Below are positions 8,570 through 17,861 of a DNA stretch of 37,376 nt, piece after piece (position 1 is the stretch's first letter; each line of letters starts with the position of its first letter). The position numbers and the translations under genes were made by a program. The DNA lies in IMG/VR virus record IMGVR_UViG_3300018058_000001, positions 1 through 37,376 of that record. One strand, given 5' to 3'. Source of the stretch: a virus. Under the pieces are notes generated by a model. The model was given only the letters and a program-made list of their open reading frames with translations. It made no database searches and was not told the origin of the DNA.

Positions 8570-10606
8570 TTATCTCCTGCCATCCTGACTATACCGCACG
8601 CGGATGTGACCAAGCCGCCAGAATGAGCCTGAGTCTGTGCTTTGGATTGTAAGGGATATCTGCCGGGCACGGATTCGAGTGGAGATGTACTGACTGGCCT
8701 GAGTTACGGTGAAAGGACCGTATGTTTTAGGAGTATCACCAGGATACCCAACTGCATTCACCGTGACTTGTATAATGGCACCTTGTGTGCCGCCAAATTC
8801 TCCCCAGCGGAAATCTGGGAAAATCCGGTCTATGAAAACAAATTCCCGGCCTTCGTCTATATAGAAATAGCCAGTTGTGAATCCGGATGTCATGGGACCA
8901 GTGTCAGCATCCATTCCATTCTCATGGGAATAGACAATCCCATTATTCGTACACGATAATGGAGGCCCGAAAGCCGTCTGGTCGATCCAGTTGTTACGCT
9001 GGAGAACGCCCAAGTCCCATGTATTCTCAAGAATATTATGTTTGACGTATCTACTTGGATAACCTAAATTATCGGCAATAGACGGATAGAAGACCCAGAA
9101 CTCACCAAATAATGTATTAGAGCCTGCAAAGCACTTGCTCATGTTTGTGGTGTCGAGATCCTGATAAATGGCATCCCAGACAGAGCATGGCAGGATGGAA
9201 ACAGCACCTCCGCTCAGTACGAAGAAATTATTTAAACCTAGCCAGTAAATGTTTCCAGCAAGCTGGGTAAAGGCATGTTTTCCAATTATGCCGCAGTTAG
9301 AACCAATTCTGGTGAATCCGAAAACAAGCTGAGCACCGATATAATTCATGCTCCAAAGCTCGACATCAGACCATATCAAATTACTGAAAGGCGTTGCGAT
9401 ACCGGCTATAAGCTTAGATCCGGTCGGAATGCGGAACGAACCGGCTTGATTTGTTATGCCTGGTGTCCAAGATGTGAAGTCCTGTACATTGCACCATTTG
9501 ATGGTCATTGGGTCCTGGTAAACGCCAATCGATGCATTGACTGAAGACCCGTATGCCACAATCACTTGCTGTGCCGTGGAAATAAACATGCCAGAATTGT
9601 AGGGTGGTGCGGTAGAGATCAGCACGGCATTTTGAATGCCGCCATCTGGAGGCCAGTAGTATATTCCACCATTCTCAGGACATGCAGTCAGATATGACCC
9701 CCAATTACCAAGGGTCCAGTCAGTAGCGGTTATCGATGTACCGGTCATACCAGGAGAAGAGACGCCAATACCATAGGCACCAGCACCATAATTTCCAGTT
9801 CCGTATCCAGCAGTTGCTGGAGTTGGCCCTCCAGCTATATAATATATGAAACCGGCATTGCCGGAGTTCATATTGATTGGACCGGCAGAAGATGTGGCCT
9901 GAGACGCCAGGTTTATATAAAAGTTGTCACCATCTTGAACACTCTGGACAACATACCGCCCTGAAATTGCGGCTCCGCCCACCGTTGTTGAGAGTGGAAA
10001 TACGATATCGTTTCCAACAGAAAGGCCATGATTTGCGAATGTGACTTTAACATTGTTGGAATTCAATGTGGTCGTGAACGCTGGCACCGCTCCACCGTGA
10101 GATACGCCTGCCGCACCATTCGTTAAAGCGGTGATTGTGTAGCTTGTGGCAGACAAAACGGATGTGACAGCATACATTCCGGATAGAATAATGCCATCCA
10201 CCGTAACAGGCGTATTAAAGAAAACCGAGCAATAATGAGTTATCGTACTAATATTAGCGTCAACAATGGTGACAACCGGCGATCCGATGGTTGTCGTAAA
10301 ATCCTTCGCTGTGTTCGATGTAAATGTTTGCGGGGTTAGAGTTTGCTCTGTTGTTCCGGTGAATACATCTAACTCTGTAGTAGTGCCGATTCCCAGCCAG
10401 CTATTGCCTTCAATGTCCTTCCACGAATTAATTGCTTTTGGTGAGCCGCCAACATTATAAGGGAGTAGCTTTGTCCAGCCTCCAACTTTTTGGAATAGCC
10501 CGGCCTTAAACCGGCCCAATGTGGTAGAAGTATATCCTGCCTGAAGCGCAGTTGGAGTTAATTCACTATTAACGCCAGGCGTCAGGGTAATTCCCATCCA
10601 AGGCAT
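8570..10606 (-). CDS. Tail hub / packaged-DNA stabilisation-like protein
   Basis: This 678-aa beta-rich protein begins MPWMGITLTPGVNSELTPTA and reads as repeated blade-like segments. Examples are FTRIGSNCGIIGKHAFTQLA, then NIYWLGLNNFFVLSGG, ENTWDLGVLQRNNW and GREFVFIDRIFPDFRWGEF, with a final LRW/HIRVRYS-type strand. This order resembles the propeller and jelly-roll of P22 gp10-type hub proteins, which close the portal after packaging and carry the tailspikes. It lies 6 bases after an adaptor-like gene and just before the fibre tip. The assignment is by layout and short motifs, and a homologous tail tubular B function is the main alternative. Confidence 0.6.
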   Translation of the reverse strand: MPWMGITLTPGVNSELTPTALQAGYTSTTLGRFKAGLFQKVGGWTKLLPYNVGGSPKAINSWKDIEGNSWLGIGTTTELDVFTGTTEQTLTPQTFTSNTAKDFTTTIGSPVVTIVDANISTITHYCSVFFNTPVTVDGIILSGMYAVTSVLSATSYTITALTNGAAGVSHGGAVPAFTTTLNSNNVKVTFANHGLSVGNDIVFPLSTTVGGAAISGRYVVQSVQDGDNFYINLASQATSSAGPINMNSGNAGFIYYIAGGPTPATAGYGTGNYGAGAYGIGVSSPGMTGTSITATDWTLGNWGSYLTACPENGGIYYWPPDGGIQNAVLISTAPPYNSGMFISTAQQVIVAYGSSVNASIGVYQDPMTIKWCNVQDFTSWTPGITNQAGSFRIPTGSKLIAGIATPFSNLIWSDVELWSMNYIGAQLVFGFTRIGSNCGIIGKHAFTQLAGNIYWLGLNNFFVLSGGAVSILPCSVWDAIYQDLDTTNMSKCFAGSNTLFGEFWVFYPSIADNLGYPSRYVKHNILENTWDLGVLQRNNWIDQTAFGPPLSCTNNGIVYSHENGMDADTGPMTSGFTTGYFYIDEGREFVFIDRIFPDFRWGEFGGTQGAIIQVTVNAVGYPGDTPKTYGPFTVTQASQYISTRIRARQISLTIQSTDSGSFWRLGHIRVRYSQDGRR

Positions 10607-10612
10607 AAATTA

Positions 10613-11314
10613 TCAGGCGTCCTTCATTGAGGAAGGTGGAGTTGACATCGCTGCAATATAAGACTTGCGTAATTCTTCCTTCTTGGCGGACGCGAGCCTT
10701 GTCTGAAATTGACTTTCCCAGGAGACAGACATTCGGGGATCGTCTCCCTGAGATCCGAAGTTCCGCATGTAACCGGATGCGCTCACCATAGCTCCAGCCA
10801 GGAATAAATCGCTTAGATACAAACTTAAGTATGTAGATGTATTAGTTGCGGAAAGTGGAGCAGGCCGTATTGTGCCGATTACCTCTACGGTATACGTTGA
10901 ATCAGGAGCAGGACCATATATAATGGATAGATCATCTGCACGGCAAAATACACCAGGATAGCATGGCGTGCTAAGAGAGTTTTCTCCAGGATATAAGAAA
11001 TCCACGCCCTCACGGGTGGCAGGCTTGACAGGATGCCGAATGCTAGTTGCATCTAAGACATTAATTGCGTCTATTACCAGAAAGTGGATCGTCCCCATGC
11101 TTCCAGAAGTTGGTAGCGTAAACGTCCGGCTGTTTGCGGTGGCGGTCCCATTCACAGTGACAACTGAAGTCAGCAGGTCCAATTCCCGGTAGATGCGCTG
11201 CTCGCTATCGTCAATCAGAGTAGGAAGGATCGCAAGAAAATCGGAGTCCGTAGGACCAACAACCATTTCCGCTGCAATTGCGGTAACGAATGTGGAATAA
11301 GTGTATCCAGGCAT
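10613..11314 (-). CDS. Head-tail adaptor-like protein
   Basis: The 233-aa protein begins with a helical region (TYSTFVTAIAAEMVV, then FLAILPTLIDDSEQRIYREL). A beta segment with NSRTFTLPTSG and a C-terminal helical region follow (YLSLYLSDLFLAGAMVSAS). Podoviral adaptor and tail-tube-A-like proteins share this plan of N-terminal helices, central beta strands and a C-terminal helical bundle that docks on the portal. It directly precedes the hub-like gene, which supports a connector role. A second adaptor-like gene lies at 16481-17197. Which of the two is the main adaptor cannot be decided here. Confidence 0.55.
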   Translation of the reverse strand: MPGYTYSTFVTAIAAEMVVGPTDSDFLAILPTLIDDSEQRIYRELDLLTSVVTVNGTATANSRTFTLPTSGSMGTIHFLVIDAINVLDATSIRHPVKPATREGVDFLYPGENSLSTPCYPGVFCRADDLSIIYGPAPDSTYTVEVIGTIRPAPLSATNTSTYLSLYLSDLFLAGAMVSASGYMRNFGSQGDDPRMSVSWESQFQTRLASAKKEELRKSYIAAMSTPPSSMKDA

Positions 11315-11553
11315 TAATGAAACTTCTCTACTTTATCTAACCGTCCATGAGCATATGACGTAGATGCAATTAGCGCTCTAATCTGAAATTCAAGATGCTT
11401 CTGCTTAGCCTCTAATGAAACTATTCTTTGTATTAAAGCCTTGTTTGCAGTAATGGCTCTTATTTTCTGTCTTAGCGAAAAGCCAGAAGTGGGGAATATT
11501 ATCACTCCCAACAATATTATAATGATAATATAATTTTTATAGTTTTTAGTCAT
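11314..11553 (-). CDS. Small membrane-anchored coiled-coil protein
   Basis: The product is 79 aa. Residues 1-8 are polar and basic, residues 9-26 form a strongly hydrophobic helix (IIIIILLGVIIFPTSGF), and residues 27-79 are helical and charged with heptad-like spacing (LIQRIVSLEAKQKHLEFQIR). It could be a signal-anchor protein with a periplasmic coiled coil. The start overlaps the end of the exported beta-helix gene by 8 bases (ATGACTAA), implying coupled translation. It also shares a TAATG junction with the adaptor gene. A spanin or holin-type role is conceivable because no other lysis gene is evident, but no family is recognised. Confidence 0.65.
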   Translation of the reverse strand: MTKNYKNYIIIIILLGVIIFPTSGFSLRQKIRAITANKALIQRIVSLEAKQKHLEFQIRALIASTSYAHGRLDKVEKFH

Positions 11554-13327
11554 TGTGTCTCAGAGTCATAAGCGCAACCGCATAGGTCACGCTTCCACCA
11601 GTATTGTTGCAAATCTCATAATTCGACCCGCTATTGCATACGGAACTCTTTGTGGAAGCAGGGGAACAGGTCGGAGATACAAACGATCCTACTGTGGAAG
11701 AAACAAGGCTTACATTACCTCCTCCTGCAATATAAAGTGCGGTATCGCCATTTATAGGGTTATTAACCGAAATTATGCCTGAACCAGCAGGAAAAGTAAC
11801 ACAGCTGCCATTTGATACTACGGTTGTATTTCCAGAAAAATCCTCTGCCCATTGTGTATGCGGGTTGGCAGATATTGCAACTCCTGGGATCGTGAATGAT
11901 GTCACGCCAGATCCTAATGTCAGTCCATATGTAGGAGTTCCGTTATTGTCAGAAAGAGACCATGTTATGAAGGAATTGGCAGTTCCACCAACCCAATGTT
12001 CCTGTACAGCCGCATTGATACCCACTACTGTATTGGCCCTAACATTAACATGAGGAACGCCTGCTCCAATGGCAGAATAGGATGAGAGCGCGGCCCCATA
12101 TGGCATATTAGCCGATGTATTTCCGGAAGTAGTTCCATTCCAATATATACCATTCAACGACAGATTGAGATTAGCCAATCCAACAGTCGCATTAATTCCA
12201 TACCCTCCGATTTTATAAGTCGGGTCGCCGATTGTAGTACCACTTATATTTATCCAGGAGTTTGCGCTATCGGTACGTATTCCGTCTTGGACGCAATTAA
12301 CTATAATGCCACCGGTCATAATGAACCGCCATTCGACATTGCTTTCAAAATAAATGCAATGTGTATGTGCCGTTGCAATCCATGAACCTGTTATAACCAG
12401 CAAAGCGTTTGCACTACCAGCATCGGTGATATCTATGTCCGGTCCGAACGATGTTGTGTCCAGTGCAACACCTGGTCCAAGAAATATTTGATTATTTGAG
12501 ATGGCAACTTGGCTTTGGTCTATCTTTATATCAATGCCATTTTCTAAAATATCTGTATGGTCTAGTGTAAATCCACCCACATTGCCTGCGATATTTAAAC
12601 CAATGGCCGTATGGGCTATCTTACCTCCGCCAGACTGGTACATATCGGTAAACTGATTTGTAGAATCTCCATTTATGATCTCTCCAATATTGGAAGCGGA
12701 GAAACTATACCCACGCATATGTATAGAGTTTCCTCCATTAAAATGGATAGCATTGTACCAATTTTGGCCAATTCCGTCATTATCCAAGTCTCCGCCAACC
12801 TTCAGATTAACTATATCAGCTTCACACATCCACCCAAGATAAAGTCCATCACCCGCAGTCATTGTGGTGTTTGACATTATTCGAAAATTGTTTAGTGCCC
12901 ATCCAAGTGTCCCGCACCCAGAAGCAGGAATGGATGTTGGACCGATGGTTATTGCCCTGGGAATCGATGTAGACGAACCATTATATAAAAATCCGCTGCG
13001 CTCCCCAGAACCATAGATCGATACGTAATTGACATTAGGGAACGCTAAAGCTATAGAAAATACACAAAAGTTGTTCGGAAGTTCAATCTTTGTTCCAACG
13101 GTAATTGTAGACAACCAGGTTTTCAATGCAGAAGTATCGTCCGTTACTCCGTCACATTTCGCCCCGAAATCAAGTGGCGATGTGATCTTAAAATTTAATT
13201 GGTTCCTAGTAATGGGAGCTGTTTGAACTGGACGTAATCGAGCCCTATTTCCAGGCATAAGGAATTGCGCGCTTACGCTTGATGTGAGCAGAAAAGTCGC
13301 AATAATGGCGATAATTATCTTCCTCAT
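11546..13327 (-). CDS. Exported right-handed beta-helix (pectate-lyase-3-like) protein, tailspike-like
   Basis: About 593 aa from the ATG at 13327; an in-frame TTG at 13345 lies inside the upstream gene and would spoil the signal peptide. Residues 1-20 (MRKIIIAIIATFLLTSSVSA) are a textbook Sec signal peptide with an Ala-x-Ala-like site. Next comes the pectate-lyase-3 signature LDFGAKCDGVTDDTSALK, then a long series of beta-helix rungs. A C-terminal domain follows. Such folds usually form tailspikes that bind or cut surface polysaccharide. A signal peptide is unexpected for a virion spike, which is assembled in the cytoplasm. The protein may instead be secreted or displayed on the envelope by the lysogen. 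Confidence 0.75.
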   Translation of the reverse strand: MRKIIIAIIATFLLTSSVSAQFLMPGNRARLRPVQTAPITRNQLNFKITSPLDFGAKCDGVTDDTSALKTWLSTITVGTKIELPNNFCVFSIALAFPNVNYVSIYGSGERSGFLYNGSSTSIPRAITIGPTSIPASGCGTLGWALNNFRIMSNTTMTAGDGLYLGWMCEADIVNLKVGGDLDNDGIGQNWYNAIHFNGGNSIHMRGYSFSASNIGEIINGDSTNQFTDMYQSGGGKIAHTAIGLNIAGNVGGFTLDHTDILENGIDIKIDQSQVAISNNQIFLGPGVALDTTSFGPDIDITDAGSANALLVITGSWIATAHTHCIYFESNVEWRFIMTGGIIVNCVQDGIRTDSANSWINISGTTIGDPTYKIGGYGINATVGLANLNLSLNGIYWNGTTSGNTSANMPYGAALSSYSAIGAGVPHVNVRANTVVGINAAVQEHWVGGTANSFITWSLSDNNGTPTYGLTLGSGVTSFTIPGVAISANPHTQWAEDFSGNTTVVSNGSCVTFPAGSGIISVNNPINGDTALYIAGGGNVSLVSSTVGSFVSPTCSPASTKSSVCNSGSNYEICNNTGGSVTYAVALMTLRHND

Positions 13328-13329
13328 GA

Positions 13330-13836
13330 TTAAAAATCCGCACAAATCGCAACGATGTTGATGAGTGTGCTTGAGCTAAGATTTGTGGCGAATGTCGCTT
13401 GCAGCGTGTCTCCGGAGCCCGCCAAGTAGATATAAGGGTTTCCGTCGCTATCGATAGGTAGGCCGGGCCAGTTTGCTGCTGACATGACATTAACCGCTCC
13501 AGCAGCAGCAGCAAAGCCAGGTGTTGTTGTTCCCGTTGTCACCGCAGTGCCGCCGTACTTCACAGCGCTGGTGACGAGTTGCACCGTTACAAGGTGTGCC
13601 GTCGAATCGGTGCTTGTGAGGAACATCCCTGTGCACTTGGAGCCGTTCGCACCGCCAGTATAGAGCGTCTTGTAAGTCCCAGCACTATCGGTTCCTTGAA
13701 GGAACTGTACAATTCCACGGTTTGGAGTTTGAACAAAGACGGGAGTTGAAGTGACTGCGGCATAGGCCGCACCGGTGGCAATGGCAAGTAGTGGTACGCC
13801 GATAAAGGCTCGGAATATCCATCGAAAACTGCGCAT
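13330..13836 (-). CDS. Exported small beta-rich protein of unknown function
   Basis: This 168-aa protein has an N-terminal signal peptide (basic MRSFRWIFRAF, hydrophobic core, cleavage after GAAYA). A small Thr/Gly/Ala-rich beta domain follows (TPVFVQTPNRGIVQFLQGTD, then NGSKCTGMFLTSTD). Two Cys residues in the mature part (KCTG and AICADF) could form a disulfide after export. It is the middle of three successive genes with signal peptides. The start codon follows directly on the TAA of the fibre-like gene, and an AGGAGG ribosome site lies within the end of that gene. The family is not recognised. It is probably a partner of the two exported neighbours. Confidence 0.65.
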   Translation of the reverse strand: MRSFRWIFRAFIGVPLLAIATGAAYAAVTSTPVFVQTPNRGIVQFLQGTDSAGTYKTLYTGGANGSKCTGMFLTSTDSTAHLVTVQLVTSAVKYGGTAVTTGTTTPGFAAAAGAVNVMSAANWPGLPIDSDGNPYIYLAGSGDTLQATFATNLSSSTLINIVAICADF

Positions 13837-15744
13837 TTATATGCCTCCTAAAAGGGAATGAGAACTTACTGCAATAAGCGGAGCTGAAGCGGTAATAGTG
13901 GTACTAACCGTTGAGACTTTCGCGCCATAACCAGCCTGGAGCGTCATGCTGCCGGTCTGGCTATTCAGTGCGGTCACGGCGAATCCAGTTGGCAGTGACG
14001 TGCAATCTGTTGGAGATGCTGAGCCACCAGTGGAATTACATTTGATTGAGAGCGCTGTCATGTTCGCCAGAGAGGTATTGGTAACGAGTCCGCTTGCTGT
14101 AAACGAGGTGGTGATAGTGGGGCTAACAATAGTTGGCGCGGATGACATGACTACGCTACCTGCTGATCCAGTTATTGAATAATTCCCCAACGTTCCTGCA
14201 TTATCATAGAGAACATAGCCGCTTGATCCTGAGCCAACAGGTGACGATCCAACATTGATCGAAGCGGAGGCAGTAATGGCGCAGGAGCTTCCAAGAGTAC
14301 AGGCTACACTATTCACCGTGACTGTCGGGCTTGTCCATGTCATGGATGACGTGCCACCACCTGCCGAAGTTAGTAGATATGACGAAGTTCCAGCGCTCGT
14401 TGGCAGATTGAAATTATAGGCCGATGTGGTTCCCAAATTCTGGATGGAGGCCAATGCACCGCCGCCGGCAGCCGTGGCCAAATTGAGAACGCCGTTCGTA
14501 GAGCCGTTAATCCCAAGCACTGGTGATGCGCTTGCAGCCCACGCATTCGTGCCTGAGGCATACAGCATCTGCCCTTGGGAGACGCTAGATGGCCAAGTTG
14601 CGGAACTCCAGGAAGGGGCCGAGGAAGCGCCAGATAGCAGCATCTGACTGGCAACGGCAGTCCCTGCCAGCACAGCACCAGCCGAACCAGTAGAATAGAA
14701 GATGCCGCCATTCGATGCAGTAAGGCTGGCATTGAGGCCACCATTGGTCAATGGTAGTGGATTGGTGATCGAGACTACCCCAGCTGCGCTTACCGAGATT
14801 GGCGCTGTCCCACTAATGGCACCACCGCCACTAGAGGTGACGCAGGTTGCACAAGCTATATTACCGGTCGTGGAACTTATCGTAAGCGGTACGTTAGCAT
14901 TGCTAACGAGCGTGCCACTGGTTGAGGGAAGCGTTAATGTCGGTGTTCCCGCAGCCGATTGTGGCGTGATTGTAGCCGTTCCAGAGGTAAGTCCTGCCAG
15001 CCTAAGCGTACCCATAGAGAGCCCAGGGTTGCCAAGAGTTGGTGCCGTTGTTGCGGTCCATGTATTCGTACCACTGGCATTTAAAACAGTTCCTATAGAT
15101 GCTGTTGATGGCCAAGTGGATGTGGACCATGATGGTGCAGCGCTAGACCCTGATAAGAGCATCTGACCAGCAATGGCTGTACCCGATAGCACAGAGAATG
15201 CTGATGCTGTGGAATAAATGATACCACCGTTCGAAGCGGTCAGACTGGCGTTCGTTCCACCGTAGGATAGGCTAATAGCACTTCCATTCCAAGTTACACC
15301 AGTTGGTATAGTGGTGCCAATAGATGGAACGCCACTGCCATTTGTGACCAGCACTCCATTATTTGCCGTTGTGAGATTGCCTAGCGAACCAGCGTTATCA
15401 TATAGAAGTCCGTTGCTTGTACCGCTTACAACACCTGTAGTTCCAGGTGTGATTGATGTGGCTGTTGCTGTGATCGAGCAAGTTGAGCCGAGTGTGCAAT
15501 TTATGCCGTTAATCTGGACTGTGGAACTAATCGCTCCAAGCGTTCCTGAATTGTTGTAAAGAATGGTGCCGCCCGTTCCAGACACTATCGGCGTAGCTCC
15601 AGAAACGAGCGGAGCCACACCAATCCATGGTGCAGCATCCAATGTGGTGCACTGTCCGGCTCCAGGCGTCGGGCAGATGGCTCTTGCTGAAGAAATAGCA
15701 CCTAGAAGAAGCGCTGCAGAGGCTAGCAATATACGATGATTCAT
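13837..15744 (-). CDS. Exported fibre-like protein with internal repeats
   Basis: This 635-aa Ser/Thr/Gly-rich protein has a signal peptide (MNHRILLASAALLLGAISSA, cleavage near residue 22). Two similar blocks of roughly 75 residues each start SLTASNGGI and contain MLLSG, PSWS and TWPS. Three shorter repeats contain LYDNAGSLGN-like units. Paired cysteines recur in the repeats INCTLGSTC and VACTLGSSC, spaced as possible disulfides. Repeats of this kind occur in phage tail fibres. Here the signal peptide and Cys pairs point to export. It overlaps the upstream gene by ATGA. Its role could be a surface fibre, a decoy or a receptor mask on the lysogen, or a fibre added at the envelope. Confidence 0.65.
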   Translation of the reverse strand: MNHRILLASAALLLGAISSARAICPTPGAGQCTTLDAAPWIGVAPLVSGATPIVSGTGGTILYNNSGTLGAISSTVQINGINCTLGSTCSITATATSITPGTTGVVSGTSNGLLYDNAGSLGNLTTANNGVLVTNGSGVPSIGTTIPTGVTWNGSAISLSYGGTNASLTASNGGIIYSTASAFSVLSGTAIAGQMLLSGSSAAPSWSTSTWPSTASIGTVLNASGTNTWTATTAPTLGNPGLSMGTLRLAGLTSGTATITPQSAAGTPTLTLPSTSGTLVSNANVPLTISSTTGNIACATCVTSSGGGAISGTAPISVSAAGVVSITNPLPLTNGGLNASLTASNGGIFYSTGSAGAVLAGTAVASQMLLSGASSAPSWSSATWPSSVSQGQMLYASGTNAWAASASPVLGINGSTNGVLNLATAAGGGALASIQNLGTTSAYNFNLPTSAGTSSYLLTSAGGGTSSMTWTSPTVTVNSVACTLGSSCAITASASINVGSSPVGSGSSGYVLYDNAGTLGNYSITGSAGSVVMSSAPTIVSPTITTSFTASGLVTNTSLANMTALSIKCNSTGGSASPTDCTSLPTGFAVTALNSQTGSMTLQAGYGAKVSTVSTTITASAPLIAVSSHSLLGGI

Positions 15745-16130
15745 ATGGCTACCTCATAATTGTAAACTAGGTCTGTCGAGGGAGCGGAAGGTAATATTAA
15801 AACCACATCGCAAGCTCCTCCAACAATAGTCTGAGACGAAATTTGTATTTCCCGCCAAGCGTTCCATGCTTCAGTATTGCCAGGAGCTGGGAAGAACTTA
15901 AATACATCAGTTGCTAGCATTCCGTTCACAACCACGGTTTTCGATACAGTTCCCGAGGAAAATGTGAACGATCCTATTAGCAACGACTTTAAAACACCAC
16001 CATTATTCGCTTGTCCTGATCCGGAATAGAGGTCTGTGAAGTTTGCCTGTACTTTAGTCATGGCAACGTCAAGATTGTCTCCAGTATATGTATTTGGACC
16101 GATCCCAAAATTTAGATTCTGTTGTGTCAT
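15741..16130 (-). CDS. Small phage structural-region protein
   Basis: The 129-aa protein starts MTQQNLNFGIGPNTYTGDN and contains LDVAMTKVQANFTDLYS, a short segment recurrent at the N-termini of phage fibre and collar proteins. A compact beta domain follows (SFTFSSGTVSKTVVVNGM, then LILPSAPSTDLVYNYEVAI). No signal peptide is present, unlike the gene after it. It overlaps its neighbours on both sides by ATGA, so translation is coupled to the zinc-knuckle gene and to the exported fibre gene. A fibre-attachment or collar role is an inference from position and the N-terminal segment. Confidence 0.55.
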   Translation of the reverse strand: MTQQNLNFGIGPNTYTGDNLDVAMTKVQANFTDLYSGSGQANNGGVLKSLLIGSFTFSSGTVSKTVVVNGMLATDVFKFFPAPGNTEAWNAWREIQISSQTIVGGACDVVLILPSAPSTDLVYNYEVAI

Positions 16131-16477
16131 GGTGCTACATATCCAGTGAGATCGATTGTCAAACGGGTATTATCGATGGTGATGAACGTATTCGTGATAA
16201 GAAGTGGCGTAACTTCATCCATCGGGAATGCGTTTTGAAGCGCGTCAAATGTAGGCGGTGGATCGGGAGGAAGAATGATAACGCGCTCGTTCGGGTTAGG
16301 GATGTCTAGGCAGCGCTGGCAAACCTTAAGACCGCTGTCTACGAGCGACGTGCCTGCCCAGCGGTACTGCGGATGGAGGTCGCATCGATTGTAGAGATCG
16401 CCGCACCTCTGGCACAAAGCCGTTTTTTCAGGCCAAGATGGGTCTATCCTGACATGGCGGCCGAATGTCAAAGTCAT
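16127..16477 (-). CDS. Small protein with paired CxxC zinc-knuckle-like motifs
   Basis: The 116-aa protein carries CQRC near residue 22 and CQRC near residue 58, with another Cys and a His between them (NRCDLHPQYRWAG). This is a plausible zinc-binding fold. The C-terminal half is a proline-rich linker (ILPPDPPP) followed by a beta segment (TNTFITIDNTRLTIDLTG). It sits between an adaptor-like gene and a small structural gene, with an ATGA overlap downstream. The function is not recognised. The zinc knuckle could stabilise a small virion part or bind nucleic acid. Confidence 0.6.
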   Translation of the reverse strand: MTLTFGRHVRIDPSWPEKTALCQRCGDLYNRCDLHPQYRWAGTSLVDSGLKVCQRCLDIPNPNERVIILPPDPPPTFDALQNAFPMDEVTPLLITNTFITIDNTRLTIDLTGYVAP

Positions 16478-16480
16478 ATA

Positions 16481-17197
16481 TTATATAATCCGGTAGTAGC
16501 TGGAGAGGCCCGGCATAATCGTGATTGGCACGTCCTCTTGATCCCGGCTGAGTGCACGGTTAAGGCGCAGTTCGGCAAGCTGGTAGAGGTTCTGTGCTTT
16601 TGCCGGCGCATAGCTTTCAGCGAGGCGCGCAGCGATCCCGGTCGCCAGGGCATCCAGGAAGCGGAATGGACTATCCACTCCTTGAGAGTTCGTCAAATCT
16701 ACGTCTTGAAGCTGCCTGAAGCTCTGGACGTAGAGCGTGTATGTCGATGTCCCGTCCGGAGTGGGCCAAAGCGTCAAGGATGGTGCTGATGTCAGGGAAA
16801 ACCAGTACGATACAGGCGGACCTTGCTGGGCTTTGGTTGGCAGAGCCTGGTACTCATAAGCAGAAATTGGCCCAAGAACGCGCTCTACGGTACTGCCACC
16901 GCTCGTGATCGCAATCGTAACAATGGGCACGGCAATCGTGCGCGTTGCGAGCGCATAATTGGCTGTGCCCTGAACGAGTGGAGTAACAGTCTGGGTTTCC
17001 AGAGCAAAGCGCATCGGGAGATGATTACTTAAATTAACCATCTCCAGATTTGCCGCCATAGCTGCATCCTGGTAGTGTTGGGTAGTGAGTTCAGTAGGCC
17101 TGATATTAATCAGGCTGAACGCATACAGCACAAGATCGCCGGCAGAGGGCGAGAACGTATAAGTTCCCGGCCCTGCCAGGCTTGTTGGGATTGCCAT
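16481..17197 (-). CDS. Head-tail adaptor / connector-like protein
   Basis: This 238-aa protein has a helical N-terminal part (GDLVLYAFSLINIRPTEL, then QDAAMAANLEMVNLSNHLP). A beta section with tryptophan/proline-rich strands follows (PSLTLWPTPDGTSTYTLYVQ). The C-terminal helices (FLDALATGIAARLAESYAP, then LYQLAELRLNRALSRDQED) resemble the leg helices of podoviral head-completion adaptors that bind the portal. It lies upstream of the small tail genes and downstream of capsid genes, which fits. It is longer than the usual 150-200 aa adaptor. A link to P22 gp4-like proteins is an inference only. Confidence 0.55.
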   Translation of the reverse strand: MAIPTSLAGPGTYTFSPSAGDLVLYAFSLINIRPTELTTQHYQDAAMAANLEMVNLSNHLPMRFALETQTVTPLVQGTANYALATRTIAVPIVTIAITSGGSTVERVLGPISAYEYQALPTKAQQGPPVSYWFSLTSAPSLTLWPTPDGTSTYTLYVQSFRQLQDVDLTNSQGVDSPFRFLDALATGIAARLAESYAPAKAQNLYQLAELRLNRALSRDQEDVPITIMPGLSSYYRII

Positions 17198-17252
17198 TAC
17201 TAGCTCTTGCTCTGGTGAATTTCACAACCCATGATAGTATTTAGTTATTTGC

Positions 17253-17846
17253 TCAACTGACCCAGTCATACTCCGCCCATGTAATGGACGCGACAAAGGT
17301 TTCTGCTGGAGCAACTGGATTGCCGCATAGGTGAACAAGAGAGCCCGGCTCAAGCACGACCTTATCGTAGAAGTCGTGCTCCATGGTAACGAGGCCAGGT
17401 GCCAGAGCCGTAGTTGCTTGTGAGAAGCCAAGGTCATAGAACGAGTTGGCGGCAGTGGTAAGAGTCGTAGTAGCTACGCCAACACGGGCTGAGCCAGAAC
17501 CAGTGCCGTACTTACCAACGCGGCCGTTATATACGGTAGCATCGGTCCAGGCGGCAATCGGAAGACCTGTTGCATAGGAAGAACCAGTGTTGACAACTTG
17601 TCCAAGGGCCAGAGTTGTGATCGCCGGAGTACCAGTAGCAGCGACACCAAGCTGGAGGCTGATCGGAACAACAAGTTTGTTGGTGCCGAGTGGATTCCAG
17701 AGGGCGAAAGAGACGCCAGAGGTAGCGGAATAGATCGGGATCGTGATGCCAGTGCCGGCAGCTCCGACCATGGAATGGAACACCCGCCCAGCTACGTTGA
17801 GCTGGAGAACGTTCGCAAAAGTCGATCCATTAGGAAGAATGGACAT
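17253..17846 (-). CDS. Virion protein of unknown fold (beta-rich)
   Basis: The 197-aa Gly/Ala/Thr-rich protein begins MSILPNGSTFANVLQLNVAG and has short beta-like segments (ITIPIYSATSGVSFALWNP, then SLVHLCGNPVAPAETFVASI) ending ITWAEYDWVS. No signal peptide or catalytic motif is seen. It has a strong ribosome site (AAAAGGAA) and lies between a 55-base gap and another small structural gene. Its size, composition and position downstream of the capsid gene suit a minor head or decoration protein. The family is not recognised. Confidence 0.5.
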   Translation of the reverse strand: MSILPNGSTFANVLQLNVAGRVFHSMVGAAGTGITIPIYSATSGVSFALWNPLGTNKLVVPISLQLGVAATGTPAITTLALGQVVNTGSSYATGLPIAAWTDATVYNGRVGKYGTGSGSARVGVATTTLTTAANSFYDLGFSQATTALAPGLVTMEHDFYDKVVLEPGSLVHLCGNPVAPAETFVASITWAEYDWVS

Positions 17847-17861
17847 GAAAATTTCCTTTTA

